Below the pieces are notes generated by a model. The model did not search any database, was not told where the DNA came from, and saw only the letters and a program-made list of their open reading frames with translations. The position numbers and the translations under genes are program-made. From Bradyrhizobium campsiandrae (lineage in GTDB: Bacteria; Pseudomonadota; Alphaproteobacteria; Rhizobiales; Xanthobacteraceae), in contig NZ_JAANIH010000025.1 in NCBI RefSeq assembly GCF_014529705.1, positions 1 to 64,000 of the forward strand: 64,000 nt of DNA, given 5' to 3'. This document shows, in pieces, positions 43,669 to 53,201 of this stretch (positions are counted from its first letter, which is position 1; each line of letters opens with the position of its first letter).

Positions 43669-46146
43669 TCACCTCGCCGCCGACAGCTTCTCCGTGATGG
43701 CCTTGCGCAGGATGCGCGAGAGCGATTCCACCGAATAAGGCTTCTGTATCAGCTCAAAGCCGCGATGGGCGCTTTCGGCGAGCACGTTGCTGTAGCCGGA
43801 GGTGAGCACGACGGGCAGGCCCGGATAGCGCTCGCGGATGATGCCGGCGAGCTCGACGCCGTTCATGCCGGGCATGATGACGTCGGAGAAGACGAGGTCG
43901 ACCGCGAATTCGTTCTCGCCCAGGATGGCGAGCGCGGCATTGGCGTTGGCGACCCGGCGGGTGACGTAGCCGAGGTCTTCCAGCAGCTCGGTCGAGAACT
44001 GGCCGACATCGTCATTGTCTTCCACCACGAGCACGCGATAGCCGCGCCCCGTGGTGGCGGCCTCGCTGGTCAGCGCCGCGGCCGCGTGCTCGGCGATCGG
44101 ACTCTGCGCCTGCGGCAGGTAGATGGTGAAGATCGCGCCCTGGCCTGCCGTGCTTGTCACGGCGATGTCGCCCTCGGACTGTTTTGCAAATCCGAACGCC
44201 TGGCTGAGGCCAAGGCCGGTGCCCTTGCCGACCTCCTTGGTGGTGAAGAACGGCTCGAAGATCGCGTCAATGTTCTCAGGGGCGATGCCGCTGCCGGTGT
44301 CGGCGACCGAGATCGCGACATAGTCGCCGCTCCGCGCCGATTGTTCCCGCAGGCTCGGAATGCCATTGACCTTACGTACCGCAATGGTGAGGCGGCCTTC
44401 GCCGTCCATGGCATCGCGGGCGTTGATGGCAAGGTTGATCAGCGCGGTCTCGAACTGGGCGATGTCAGCCACGGTGAAGCAATCGGCATCGTCGATCTCG
44501 ACCGCGATCTCGATGCGGCCGCCGACCAGCGGACGCACTAGCTGCGCCACGCCCTCGACCTGGCTGCCGACATTGAAGATCTGGGGCTTCAGCGGCTGCC
44601 TTCGCGCGAACGCCAGCAGCTGCGATGTCAGCTTGGAGGCGCGCTCGACGGTGTCCGAGATCGCGTCGACATAGCGGCGGCGGCGCTCCTCCGGCAGCTC
44701 GCGCCGGCGCAGGAAGTCGGTCGCGGAGCGGATGATGGTGAGGAGGTTGTTGAAGTCGTGCGCGACGCCGCCGGTGAGCTGGCCGATCGCTTCCATCTTC
44801 TGCGACTGCCGCAGCGCTTCCTCGCCGCGGCGGCGCTCGGTGATGTCGACGGCCTCGGGGACGGCGCCGGTGATGTTGCCGCGGCGGTCGAGCACCGGGC
44901 GCATGCCGAACTCGAAATCGCGCTCGCCGATCGGCAGGCGCAGCCGCATCTCCATTCGCACGGCTTGCCCTTTCAGCACGGTGTCGAAGGCCTCGCGCAC
45001 GGCCGCGCTCATGCCCTGTGTGCCGGTGAACCAGGGCGTGTCCCAGAGCAGCTTTCCGATCACCTCCGAAGAGCTCGCCTTGATGCCGTCGAGCGCGGTC
45101 TTGTTGGCGTAGAGCAATGTGCCCTGCAGGTTGACGAGGCCTTGATACTGATTGCTGGTCTCCAGGATCGCGCGCAGCCGCGCCTCGTTGGATTCCAGTT
45201 CGGCAGTGCGCTCGGCGATGCGCTCTTCCAGCGTCTCGTTGAGCCGACGGAGTTCGATCTCGGCCTGCTTGGCGACGGTGATGTCGTGGGCGACGCCGAT
45301 GAAACCGATATGCCGGCCGGTCGGGTCCCAGCGGGGTTGCGATTCCGAGCGCAACCAGCGCCATTCGCCGGATGCATTCTTGTAGCGCGCTTCCAGCACG
45401 AAGGGTTTGAGCGAAGCCTCACCCTCCACCGATTGCTGCAAGACATGCGGCAGGTCGTCGGGATGCAGCACCTTGCGCCAGTCGAAGGCGATGGCCTGGT
45501 CGTAGGGCAGGCCGACGAAATCGACATAGGCCTGATTGGCAAAGGAGCGGGTGCGGTCGAGCTTGGTCACCCAGATCGGCACCGGCGCGCTGTCGGCGAT
45601 CAGCCGGAAACGCTCTTCGCTCTCGCGCAAGGTCTCGCGTGCGAGCGCCTGGTCGGTGATGTCGATATGGGCACCGACGAGGCGGATAGCGCGGCCGTCG
45701 CGGTCGCGTTCGATCTTGGCGACGACGCGGATCCAGCGGGTTTGGCCGTCGCTGGGGCGGACGATACGGTATTCGGCGGTGTAATCTTCGCTTGCGCCGG
45801 CGAGCGCATCGAAGAAATGTTTGACGGTCGCGGCGCGGTCGTCAGGGTGGATGCGGCTGACCCAGTCCTCATGGGCCTCGTCGGCGGCCTCGGACGGCAG
45901 CCCGTGGATTATCAGATATTCCGGCGAGCGTCTGTTCTTGAAGCCTTCGCGGAAGTCGACCTCGAGGCCGCCAACCTTGCCGATGCGCTGGATACGCGCG
46001 AGTTCGGCTTCGCGTTCCTGGAGCGCACGATAGGCATTGTCGCGCTCGCGCGCGATCTCTTCGAGATGCTGGCGCAGGCTTTCGGCAGCTGGGGACTCGG
46101 GCGTAGGATCGTTCAAGGCGTCGGCCGGTGTGATGCGGGAGCGCAC
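43669..46146 (-). CDS. hybrid histidine kinase with three PAS domains and receiver
   Basis: An 825-residue soluble protein without membrane helices. Three PAS/PAC modules occupy about residues 45-170 (with YRIVRPSDGQTRWIRVVAKIERDRDG in pieces), 175-300 (EARYKNASGEWRWLRSESQP) and 310-440, then a HisKA domain with GGVAHDFNNLLTIIR, an HATPase domain (LINLAINARDAMDGEGRL; GKGTGLGLSQAFGFAKQSEG) and a C-terminal receiver (DLVFSDVIMPGMNGVEL). This is a large single-gene signalling unit; no output regulator is adjacent. Redox or light sensing is possible with PAS but nothing proves a cofactor. Confidence 0.93.
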   Translation of the reverse strand: MRSRITPADALNDPTPESPAAESLRQHLEEIARERDNAYRALQEREAELARIQRIGKVGGLEVDFREGFKNRRSPEYLIIHGLPSEAADEAHEDWVSRIHPDDRAATVKHFFDALAGASEDYTAEYRIVRPSDGQTRWIRVVAKIERDRDGRAIRLVGAHIDITDQALARETLRESEERFRLIADSAPVPIWVTKLDRTRSFANQAYVDFVGLPYDQAIAFDWRKVLHPDDLPHVLQQSVEGEASLKPFVLEARYKNASGEWRWLRSESQPRWDPTGRHIGFIGVAHDITVAKQAEIELRRLNETLEERIAERTAELESNEARLRAILETSNQYQGLVNLQGTLLYANKTALDGIKASSSEVIGKLLWDTPWFTGTQGMSAAVREAFDTVLKGQAVRMEMRLRLPIGERDFEFGMRPVLDRRGNITGAVPEAVDITERRRGEEALRQSQKMEAIGQLTGGVAHDFNNLLTIIRSATDFLRRRELPEERRRRYVDAISDTVERASKLTSQLLAFARRQPLKPQIFNVGSQVEGVAQLVRPLVGGRIEIAVEIDDADCFTVADIAQFETALINLAINARDAMDGEGRLTIAVRKVNGIPSLREQSARSGDYVAISVADTGSGIAPENIDAIFEPFFTTKEVGKGTGLGLSQAFGFAKQSEGDIAVTSTAGQGAIFTIYLPQAQSPIAEHAAAALTSEAATTGRGYRVLVVEDNDDVGQFSTELLEDLGYVTRRVANANAALAILGENEFAVDLVFSDVIMPGMNGVELAGIIRERYPGLPVVLTSGYSNVLAESAHRGFELIQKPYSVESLSRILRKAITEKLSAAR

Positions 46147-46359
46147 GTGCCGATCATATATTCACACAGACAAAGCGTGATAGCCATTGCTCAAAAGGGA
46201 ATAGATCAAGGAAAGGCCCGCTGCGTCGCTTGGCGGGTATGAATGAACGCGGGAGCTGGCTATTTGTTCCGGGGATTGGAACGATGAGCGGTCTGCGCGC
46301 GTATCTGCGTGGCGCCACGTCTGATATCCGTAACACACCCTTTCCCAAGAGGCTCAATC

Positions 46360-47442
46360 TTGAAGCTCTTTGTTTGCCAGGCTTGCGGCAACGTTCTCTA
46401 TTTCGAGAACCGCGCTTGCGAACGCTGCGGTCACCGGGTCGCCTTCCTGCCTGAAAAGGAGACGATGTCGGCAATCGAGCCCGATGGGGAGGGCTGGAAG
46501 ACGCTTGCGGACAAGGGCGAACGCCGGATGCTTTGCCGCAATGCCGAGTATGACGCCTGCAACTGGCTGACCGATGCTAGCGATACCACCGGCTTTTGCC
46601 GGGCCTGCCGCCACAACGGCATCGTGCCTGATCTCTCCGACCCTGCACAGCTCGCCGGCTGGCGCGAGTTGGAGATGGCGAAGCACCGGCTGTTCTACTC
46701 CCTGATCCGCTGGAAGCTGCCTCTCAAGACCCGGCAAGATGACCCCGAGCACGGGCTGATCTTCAACTTCCTCGCCGACGATCCGAGCACCGGGCAGAAG
46801 ATCATGACCGGCCACGACAACGGCCTGATCACGATCGCGCTCACCGAGACCGATACGATCGAACGCGAACGGCGCAGGCTGGAGATGGGCGAGCCCTATC
46901 GGACGCTGCTCGGGCATTTCCGCCACGAGGTTGGCCACTATTTCTGGGACGTGCTGGTGCGCGACGGCGGCAGGCTGGAGGAATGCCGCGCCGTGTTCGG
47001 CGACGATTCAGCCGATTATGGCGAGGCGCTGCAGCGCCACTACGCCGAAGGCGCACCCCCTGAGTGGCAGCAGAATTTCGTGTCGGCCTACGCCACCACG
47101 CACCCCTGGGAAGATTTCGCCGAGACCTGGGCGCACTACCTGCACATCGTCGATACGCTGGAGATGGCTTCCGAATTCGGCATGGAGGTACGCCCCAAGG
47201 TCGACCACGACGGGGAGTTGACGGCGCGGATTCGCTTCAACCCCTACGAGGCGAAGGGCGTCGAGGCCCTGGTCAACGCATGGCTGCCCTTTACCTTCGC
47301 CATAAACAGCGTCAACCGCGCCATGGGCCTGCACGACCTCTATCCCTTCATCCTGTCACCGGCCGTGGTCGCCAAACTGGGCTTCATCCACAGCCTGGTC
47401 CGGGAGGTGGCCAAAGACAGGACCAGGGCCCGGGAGCCGTAG
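46360..47442 (+). CDS. zinc-ribbon metallopeptidase-like protein (PF15887 type)
   Basis: A 360-residue soluble protein. The N-terminal zinc ribbon has Cys6, Cys9, Cys20 and Cys23 (FVCQACG ... ACERCG), and a second Cys set lies in LCRNAEYDACNW and GFCRACRHNG. The zincin site is FRHEVGHYFWD, with HEVGH. It belongs to the 'putative zinc-binding metallo-peptidase' family; substrate unknown. Translation is taken to begin at TTG 46360 (MKLFVCQACG), with AGAGG upstream, since homologues start there and the frame from 46309 lacks coding character. Confidence 0.9.
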   Translation: MKLFVCQACGNVLYFENRACERCGHRVAFLPEKETMSAIEPDGEGWKTLADKGERRMLCRNAEYDACNWLTDASDTTGFCRACRHNGIVPDLSDPAQLAGWRELEMAKHRLFYSLIRWKLPLKTRQDDPEHGLIFNFLADDPSTGQKIMTGHDNGLITIALTETDTIERERRRLEMGEPYRTLLGHFRHEVGHYFWDVLVRDGGRLEECRAVFGDDSADYGEALQRHYAEGAPPEWQQNFVSAYATTHPWEDFAETWAHYLHIVDTLEMASEFGMEVRPKVDHDGELTARIRFNPYEAKGVEALVNAWLPFTFAINSVNRAMGLHDLYPFILSPAVVAKLGFIHSLVREVAKDRTRAREP

Positions 47443-47622
47443 GCACTCCCCAGGGGGCTTGCCGAGGCCACCGGCGGTCTTGCGCTGGTACGCCAGAGCG
47501 GGCCGGATTTTGCCCGTTGCCTCCGGCCGATTTTGCTGTACCACGGCAGGATACGGCCCCGTTCGGTCGGCCCGCCAAGGCCCCGGAGGGGTCCCGCCCA
47601 AGGGACGAAGCTCAAGAAAATC

Positions 47623-49638
47623 ATGTTCAAACGCATCCTGATCGCCAATCGCGGCGAAATCGCCTGCCGGGTCATCAAGACCGCGCGCAAGATGGGAATT
47701 CAGACGGTTGCGGTCTATTCCGAGGCCGACCGCGACGCCCTCCATGTCGAGATGGCCGACGAGGCCGTCCTGATCGGCCCGCCCGCCGCGGCCGAGAGCT
47801 ATCTGGTGATCGAGAAGATCGTCGAGGCCTGCAAGAAGACCGGCGCCGAGGCCGTGCACCCCGGCTATGGCTTCCTGTCCGAGCGCGAGGCATTTCCGCG
47901 GGCGCTGGAAGCGGCCGGCATCGTCTTCATCGGTCCCAATCCGGGCGCGATCGCCGCGATGGGCGACAAGATCGAATCCAAGAAGGCGGCTGCGAAGGCC
48001 AAGGTCTCGACCGTGCCTGGCTATCTCGGCGTCATCGAGGACGACAAGCACGCCGTGAAGATCGCAGACGAGATCGGCTACCCCGTCATGATCAAGGCCT
48101 CCGCCGGCGGCGGCGGCAAGGGCATGCGGATCGCCCATTCCAAGGCCGAGGTCGCCGAAGGCTTCAATCTCGCCAAGGCGGAAGCAAAGGCCTCGTTCGG
48201 CGATGATCGCGTCTTCGTCGAGAAGTTCATTGTCGATCCCCGTCACATCGAGATCCAGGTGCTGGGCGACAAGCACGGCAACGTGATCTATCTCGGCGAG
48301 CGCGAATGCTCGATCCAGCGCCGCAACCAGAAGGTCATCGAGGAGGCGCCGTCGCCGCTGCTCGACGAGGCCACCCGCCGCAAGATGGGCGAGCAGGCCG
48401 TCGCGCTGGCGAAGGCCGTGAATTATGATTCCGCCGGTACGGTCGAATTCGTCGCAGGCCAGGACAAGAGCTTTTACTTCCTGGAGATGAACACGCGTCT
48501 CCAGGTCGAGCATCCCGTCACCGAGCTCGTCACCGGCGTCGATCTCGTCGAGCAGATGATCCGCGTCGCTGCCGGCGAGAAGCTCGCGATCGCGCAGAAG
48601 GATGTCACGCTGACCGGCTGGGCGGTGGAGTCGCGCCTTTACGCGGAAGATCCGTTCCGCAACTTCCTGCCCTCGATCGGACGCCTGGTGAAGTATCGCC
48701 CCCCGGCGGAAGCGAGCCAGGACGGCATCACCGTGCGCAACGATACCGGCGTTCAGGAGGGCGGCGAGATTTCGATTCACTACGATCCGATGATCGCCAA
48801 GCTGGTCACGCACGCACCCTCGCGCGCAGCGGCGATCGAGGCACAGGCGACCGCGCTCGATTCGTTCTATGTCGACGGCATCAGGCACAACATCCCGTTC
48901 CTGTCGGCGCTGATGCATCATCCTCGCTGGCGCGAGGGAAGGCTGTCGACCGGCTTCATCGCCGAGGAATTCCCCAAGGGCTTTGCAGTGCGCGTGCCCG
49001 AAGGCGAGGTCGCCCGGCGGATCGCAGCGGTCGGCGCCGCCATCGATCACGTGCTCGGCGAGCGCAAGCGGCAGATCTCGGGGCAGATGGGCGGGCGCGT
49101 CGTGCAGCGCGAACGCCGTCGCGCGGTCTGGCTCGACCGCCAGGAAATCCTGCTCGAGGTCGTCCGCGAGGGCGATGCGATCGCGATCCGTTTCGTTGAC
49201 GCTGACGGCAAGGTCGGCAATGCGCATCTGTTGCAATCGCCGTGGAAGCCGGGCGATCCGGTCTGGCAGGGCACCATCGACGGCCAACTCGTCGCGGTGC
49301 AGACGCGGCCGATTGCCAACGGCATTCGCCTTGCGCACCAGGGCGTCGAGGTGCCCGTCTATGTCTGGACCGAGGCGGAAGCGGCCTCGGCGCGGCTGAT
49401 GCCGGTAATGACGGCGTCCGATACCGGCAAGAAGTTGCTGTGCCCGATGCCCGGCCTGATCGTCTCGATCGCGGTGACCGAGGGGCAGGAGGTCAAGGCC
49501 GGCGAGACGCTGGCCGTGGTCGAGGCCATGAAGATGCAGAACGTGCTCCGCGCCGAGCAGGACGGCACCGTGAAGAAGGTCCACGCCAGCGCCGGCGCGA
49601 CGCTCGCGGTGGATGCGCTGATTTTGGAGTTTGCGTAA
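47623..49638 (+). CDS. pccA: acetyl/propionyl-CoA carboxylase alpha subunit
   Basis: A 671-residue biotin-dependent enzyme subunit. Order of parts: biotin carboxylase N-terminal domain (FKRILIANRGEIACRVIKTA), ATP-grasp (MIKASAGGGGKGMR; EFVAGQDKSFYFLEMNTRLQVEHP in pieces), carboxylase C-terminal domain (ESRLYAEDPFRNFLPSIG), a BT-type linker and the biotinyl domain with AMKM (EAMKMQNVLRAEQDGTV). It carboxylates propionyl-CoA (or acetyl-CoA) with a beta subunit that is not in this window. Length and BT domain favour PccA. ATG 47623 matches the conserved MFKRILIANRG start. Confidence 0.93.
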   Translation: MFKRILIANRGEIACRVIKTARKMGIQTVAVYSEADRDALHVEMADEAVLIGPPAAAESYLVIEKIVEACKKTGAEAVHPGYGFLSEREAFPRALEAAGIVFIGPNPGAIAAMGDKIESKKAAAKAKVSTVPGYLGVIEDDKHAVKIADEIGYPVMIKASAGGGGKGMRIAHSKAEVAEGFNLAKAEAKASFGDDRVFVEKFIVDPRHIEIQVLGDKHGNVIYLGERECSIQRRNQKVIEEAPSPLLDEATRRKMGEQAVALAKAVNYDSAGTVEFVAGQDKSFYFLEMNTRLQVEHPVTELVTGVDLVEQMIRVAAGEKLAIAQKDVTLTGWAVESRLYAEDPFRNFLPSIGRLVKYRPPAEASQDGITVRNDTGVQEGGEISIHYDPMIAKLVTHAPSRAAAIEAQATALDSFYVDGIRHNIPFLSALMHHPRWREGRLSTGFIAEEFPKGFAVRVPEGEVARRIAAVGAAIDHVLGERKRQISGQMGGRVVQRERRRAVWLDRQEILLEVVREGDAIAIRFVDADGKVGNAHLLQSPWKPGDPVWQGTIDGQLVAVQTRPIANGIRLAHQGVEVPVYVWTEAEAASARLMPVMTASDTGKKLLCPMPGLIVSIAVTEGQEVKAGETLAVVEAMKMQNVLRAEQDGTVKKVHASAGATLAVDALILEFA

Positions 49639-49671
49639 ACGTGTGAGTGGGGCCCCGCTGGCCCACCAACA

Positions 49672-49753
49672 CCGTCATTGCGAGCGCAGCGAAGCAATCC
49701 AGACTGCCTCCGCGGAAAGACTCTGGATTGCTTCGCTGCGCTCGCAATGACGG
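49672..49753. repeat. perfect 32-bp extragenic inverted repeat
   Basis: Arms 49672-49703 and 49722-49753 are exact inverse complements (left arm begins CCGTCATTGCGAGCGCAGCG), loop 18 bases. The stem is very strong and lies between two same-strand genes, so it could act as a terminator or mRNA stabiliser as well as being a mobile-type extragenic repeat. Confidence 0.92.
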
Positions 49754-49792
49754 AGTATGTTGCGGCTGCGTCGCAACAATTGAGAGGGCACC

Positions 49793-50659
49793 ATGGCCTT
49801 TCGTTCCCGCCGCGAGAAACTGCGGCTCATCCTGTCGGGCGGGACCTGCGTCCATCCAGGCTCCGTCTATGACGCCATCTCGATCCGCATTGCCGAGGAT
49901 CTTGGCTTTCCGCTCGGCATGTTCGGCGGCTCGGTCGCCTCGCTCGCCGTGCTCGGCGATCCCGACGTCACGCTGATCACGCTCACCGAGCTCGCCGAGC
50001 AGATGCGGCGGATGTCGCGCGCCGCAAGCCTGCCGGTGCTGGTCGATGCCGACCACGGCTACGGCAATGCGCTCAACGTGCGCCGCACGGTGCAGGAACT
50101 AGAGACGGCGGGCGCCGCCGGCCTCACCATCGAGGATACGCTGTTGCCGGCGGCCTTTGGCGAGGCGAAGGCGCAGCTGATCTCACTGGAGGAGGGCGTC
50201 GGCAAGATGAAGGCCGCGCTCGATGGCCGTGGCGATCCCTCGCTGGTCATCATGGGCCGCACTGGCGCCGCCTCGATCACCTCGATCGAGGACGCGATCC
50301 GTCGCGCCAGGGCCTATGAGGCCGTTGGCGTCGATGCGCTGTTCTTCACCGGCATCAAGTCGCGCGCCGAGCTTGAGGCCATCGCCGGCGCCACGCGTCT
50401 GCCCATCGTGCTCGGCGGCGCGCCGGACGAATTGAACGCGCTCGACTATCTCGCGAGCCAGCGCGTGCGCATCGCGCTCCAGGGCCATGCGCCGATCGCG
50501 GCGGCGACGCAGGCCGTCTACGAGGTTCAAAAAGCGTTGCGCGAGGGCACGCCGCCGAAGGCGCTGAAGGGATTGCCGTCCGTGGAGCTGACCAATCGTG
50601 TCACGCGTGAGGCCGACGTCAAGGCGCGCAGCGCCGATCTTCTTGGACTGAAAAAATGA
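49793..50659 (+). CDS. isocitrate lyase/PEP mutase family protein (oxaloacetate decarboxylase-like)
   Basis: A 288-residue enzyme of the PEP mutase/isocitrate lyase superfamily. Motifs: SGGTCVHPGSVYDAISIRIAEDLGF at the start, LVDADHGYGNALNV (metal-binding Asp/His) and TIEDTLLP, later VIMGRTGA. It matches the group of oxaloacetate decarboxylases (EC 4.1.1.112), which convert oxaloacetate to pyruvate and CO2; the related lyases are close, so substrate is tentative. Its stop overlaps the acylphosphatase ATG by 4 bp, so the two are probably co-translated. Confidence 0.88.
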   Translation: MAFRSRREKLRLILSGGTCVHPGSVYDAISIRIAEDLGFPLGMFGGSVASLAVLGDPDVTLITLTELAEQMRRMSRAASLPVLVDADHGYGNALNVRRTVQELETAGAAGLTIEDTLLPAAFGEAKAQLISLEEGVGKMKAALDGRGDPSLVIMGRTGAASITSIEDAIRRARAYEAVGVDALFFTGIKSRAELEAIAGATRLPIVLGGAPDELNALDYLASQRVRIALQGHAPIAAATQAVYEVQKALREGTPPKALKGLPSVELTNRVTREADVKARSADLLGLKK

Positions 50660-50955
50660 GCCGCGCGATCCTCCAGGTCATGATCCGCGGGCGTGTGCAA
50701 GGCGTGGGCTATCGGGCTTGGGTCGAATATCAGGCAACCGCCAGCGGTCTCGAAGGCTGGGTCCGCAACCGCCGCGACGGCAGCGTCGAAGCGCTGTTCG
50801 CCGGCGCGCCGAAGCATGTCGCCGACATGGTCGCGCTGTGTCGCCACGGCCCGCCATCCTCGCGCGTCGACAGCGTGACGAGTGAGACGGCAAGCCTCGA
50901 CGAGCTGAACCTGCGCCGGGCAGGGGAGGCATTCTCGGTGTTGCCGACGATTTAG
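50656..50955 (+). CDS. acyP: acylphosphatase
   Basis: A 99-residue enzyme that hydrolyses acyl phosphates. The signature GRVQGVGYRAWV (phosphate-binding loop and the Arg) and GLEGWVRNRRDGSVEA (with the catalytic Asn) are intact. Its ATG overlaps the last 4 bp of the lyase gene (ATGA), giving translational coupling. Length is typical. Confidence 0.95.
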   Translation: MSRAILQVMIRGRVQGVGYRAWVEYQATASGLEGWVRNRRDGSVEALFAGAPKHVADMVALCRHGPPSSRVDSVTSETASLDELNLRRAGEAFSVLPTI

Positions 50956-50962
50956 CCGGCCA

Positions 50963-52483
50963 TCACCGCGGCAGTTTCGATATCGCTTCGCTGAGCTCGT
51001 GGATCTCATACGGCTTGCGCAGGATCGGGAACTCGCCGCGGACGCCAGCGGCGACTTCGCTGTAGCCGGTGGCGAGCAGAATCGGCAGGTCGGGATGGAT
51101 CTGACGAAGACGGTGGGCGAGGCCGAGTCCGTCCATCTTGCCAGGCATGACGATGTCGGAGAACACGAAGTCGACGCCGTTGTTCTCGAGCTCGCGCAGC
51201 GCGGCTTCGGCGTCCGCGACCCGACGTACGTGGTAGCCGAGCTGCTCCAAAAGGCCGATGCTGACGAGTGCGACATCGGGATTATCTTCAACCAGCAGCA
51301 CGGTGCCGCTGCCGCGGAGCGGCGTTGTCACGGATGTTTCGCTCGGGGCGGCCGCGGTTTCGCGCGGCAACAGGATGGTGAACGTCGTTCCCTTGCCGAG
51401 CTCGCTGGCGACCTTGACCGTGCCGCCGGCCTGGTGCGCAAAGCCGTGCACCTGCGACAGGCCGAGACCGGTGCCTTTCCCGACTGGCTTCGTCGTGAAA
51501 AACGGCTCGAAGATCTTGTCGACGACGTCGGAGGGGATACCGAGCCCGGTATCGGAGACGGCGATGGCGACGTATTCGCCGCTATGGAGCGGATCGTCGA
51601 GGATGATGTTGTGCGCGCCGATCGTCACCGTGCCGCCGTCGGGCATCGCGTCGCGCGCATTGATGACGAGATTGAGCAGAGCGGTCTCGAACTCGGAGAC
51701 GTCCGCTCTGACCGGCCAGACCTCGCGCTCGATATCGAAGGCGAGACGAACGGCGCTGCCGACGCCGGCGTGAAGCACCTCGCGAATGGCCTCGATGCGA
51801 TCGCCGAAATGGATCGCCTGTGGATTGACGCTCTGCCGCCGCGCGAAGGACAGCAGCTGTCCCGTCAACGCGGCGCCGCGCTTGGTGGCCGTCTCGATCG
51901 CCGAGATCGCGCGCTGTAATCTGGAATCGTCGGGGTCGCCCTTCTTCAGGACGTGCAAGCTGCCGCTGATGATCATCAGCAGATTGTTGAAATCGTGCGC
52001 GACGCCGCCGGTGAGCTGGCCGAGCGCATCGAACTTCTGCGACTCGGCAAGCTGCCTCTGCATCGCCTCGAGCTTGAGCTGGGTGTTGCGGCGCTCGGTG
52101 ATGTCGCGGGTGATCTTGGCATAGCCGACGAGGGTGCCGTCCTCGTAGATCGGGTCGATCACGACGCTGGCCCAGAAGAAGGTGCCGTCCTTACGGACAC
52201 GCCAGCCCTCCTCTTCGTAACGGCCCTGGTCCCGGGCGATGCCGAGCGCCCGTGCGGGCTTGCCGTTGGCGCGGTCGGTCTCGGTATAGAAGCGCGAGAA
52301 ATGCTGGCCGAGGATCTCCTGCGGTGAATAGCCTTTGATCCGCTCGCCGCCGATGTTCCAGCTGGTAATGATTCCGTTGGGATCGAGCATGTAGAGGGCG
52401 TAGTCCGCGACTCCCTCCACCAACAGCCGGAAACTCCGTTCGCTTTCGAACAAGTCTCTCTGTTGATTGGACTTTCTGATCAT
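50963..52483 (-). CDS. PAS hybrid histidine kinase with C-terminal receiver
   Basis: A 506-residue soluble kinase. One PAS domain at ~12-130 (LLVEGVADYALYMLDPNGIITSWN; WRVRKDGTFFWASVVIDP), HisKA with GGVAHDFNNLLMI, HATPase (LLNLVINARDAMPDGG; GKGTGLGLSQVHGFAHQAGG) and a receiver with DFVFSDIVMPGKMDGL. ATG 52483 begins MIRKSNQQRD; the frame runs on to 52585 without support. Its kinase core is similar to that of the hybrid kinase at 43669, and both lack a transcription regulator partner. Confidence 0.92.
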   Translation of the reverse strand: MIRKSNQQRDLFESERSFRLLVEGVADYALYMLDPNGIITSWNIGGERIKGYSPQEILGQHFSRFYTETDRANGKPARALGIARDQGRYEEEGWRVRKDGTFFWASVVIDPIYEDGTLVGYAKITRDITERRNTQLKLEAMQRQLAESQKFDALGQLTGGVAHDFNNLLMIISGSLHVLKKGDPDDSRLQRAISAIETATKRGAALTGQLLSFARRQSVNPQAIHFGDRIEAIREVLHAGVGSAVRLAFDIEREVWPVRADVSEFETALLNLVINARDAMPDGGTVTIGAHNIILDDPLHSGEYVAIAVSDTGLGIPSDVVDKIFEPFFTTKPVGKGTGLGLSQVHGFAHQAGGTVKVASELGKGTTFTILLPRETAAAPSETSVTTPLRGSGTVLLVEDNPDVALVSIGLLEQLGYHVRRVADAEAALRELENNGVDFVFSDIVMPGKMDGLGLAHRLRQIHPDLPILLATGYSEVAAGVRGEFPILRKPYEIHELSEAISKLPR

Positions 52484-52572
52484 TCCGGACCCCGCCTCGA
52501 CGGGGGCAAACGCTTCACGCGGCGTTTGGTTCCCGTATCCTGGGACGTTTTTAGGCAAATGGAGCCGACGGT

Positions 52573-53184
52573 ATGCAAGTGCCAAAGGCCCTTGACACGC
52601 AATCGCAGGCGTCAGATATTTCTGTTATGACAGAAATAACCGGAAAGAAGAAACTTCCCGCCGCCGTCGAGCGCTTCATCCTGCATTGGGGGGACATGGG
52701 GGATCAGTGGGGCGTCAACCGCTCGGTCAGCCAGATCCACGGGCTGCTCTATCTTGCCGAGGCGCCGATGACGGCCGAGGACATTGCCGACACGCTCGGC
52801 ATGGCCCGCTCCAACGTCTCCAACTCGCTGAAGGAACTGCTCGCCTGGAATCTGATCCGGCGGGTGCCGATCCTCGGCGACCGCCGCGACCATTACGAGG
52901 CTGAGACGGACATCTGGGAGGTCGCGGCCAGGATCGCTGCGCGGCGCAAGGAACGGGAGCTCGATCCGGCGATCACGGCGCTGCGGGCCTGCGTGACCGA
53001 TGCCGCCGATGATCCGACCATCAATCCGGTCGCGAGCAAACGGCTGAAGGAGATGCTCGCGTTCACCGAACTCGCCGACCACTGGTTCATGCAGATGCTG
53101 AAAGTGCCGCGGTCGCGGGTGGTCGCGTTGATGCGGCTTGGCGAAAAGATCGCCAACCTGCTGCCGCTGGGCAAGGCCAAATAG
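52573..53184 (+). CDS. GbsR/MarR family transcriptional regulator
   Basis: A 203-residue winged-helix regulator of the GbsR group (LYLAEAPMTAEDIADTLGMARSNVSNSLKELLAWNLIRRV, in pieces), helical outside this domain. Two starts compete. ATG 52573 has a GGAG ribosome site; ATG 52627 fits the usual family N-terminus (MTEITGKKKLPAAVERF) but has no ribosome site and sits inside a perfect palindrome (52617-52638). The gene heads a row with the DUF4166 and epimerase genes (17-bp gap, then a 4-bp overlap). Confidence 0.88.
   Translation: MQVPKALDTQSQASDISVMTEITGKKKLPAAVERFILHWGDMGDQWGVNRSVSQIHGLLYLAEAPMTAEDIADTLGMARSNVSNSLKELLAWNLIRRVPILGDRRDHYEAETDIWEVAARIAARRKERELDPAITALRACVTDAADDPTINPVASKRLKEMLAFTELADHWFMQMLKVPRSRVVALMRLGEKIANLLPLGKAK
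52617..52638. promoter_or_regulatory. perfect palindrome over the second ATG of the GbsR/MarR gene
   Basis: TATTTCTGT / ACAGAAATA, 9-bp arms, 4-bp centre TATG that includes ATG 52627. The form is typical of an MarR-type operator, and suggests autoregulation and possibly a leaderless or re-assigned start. Confidence 0.65.
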
Positions 53185-53201
53185 TGTTGAGGAGGGTTGC
53201 G

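Noticed and set aside
44758..46242. A 494-codon frame opposite the hybrid kinase
   Set aside because: Antisense shadow of a gene with full PAS/HisKA/HATPase motifs.
47356..49584. A 742-codon open frame antisense to the propionyl-CoA carboxylase gene
   Set aside because: It has no domain and its composition mirrors the GC-skewed third codon positions of pccA; a shadow frame.
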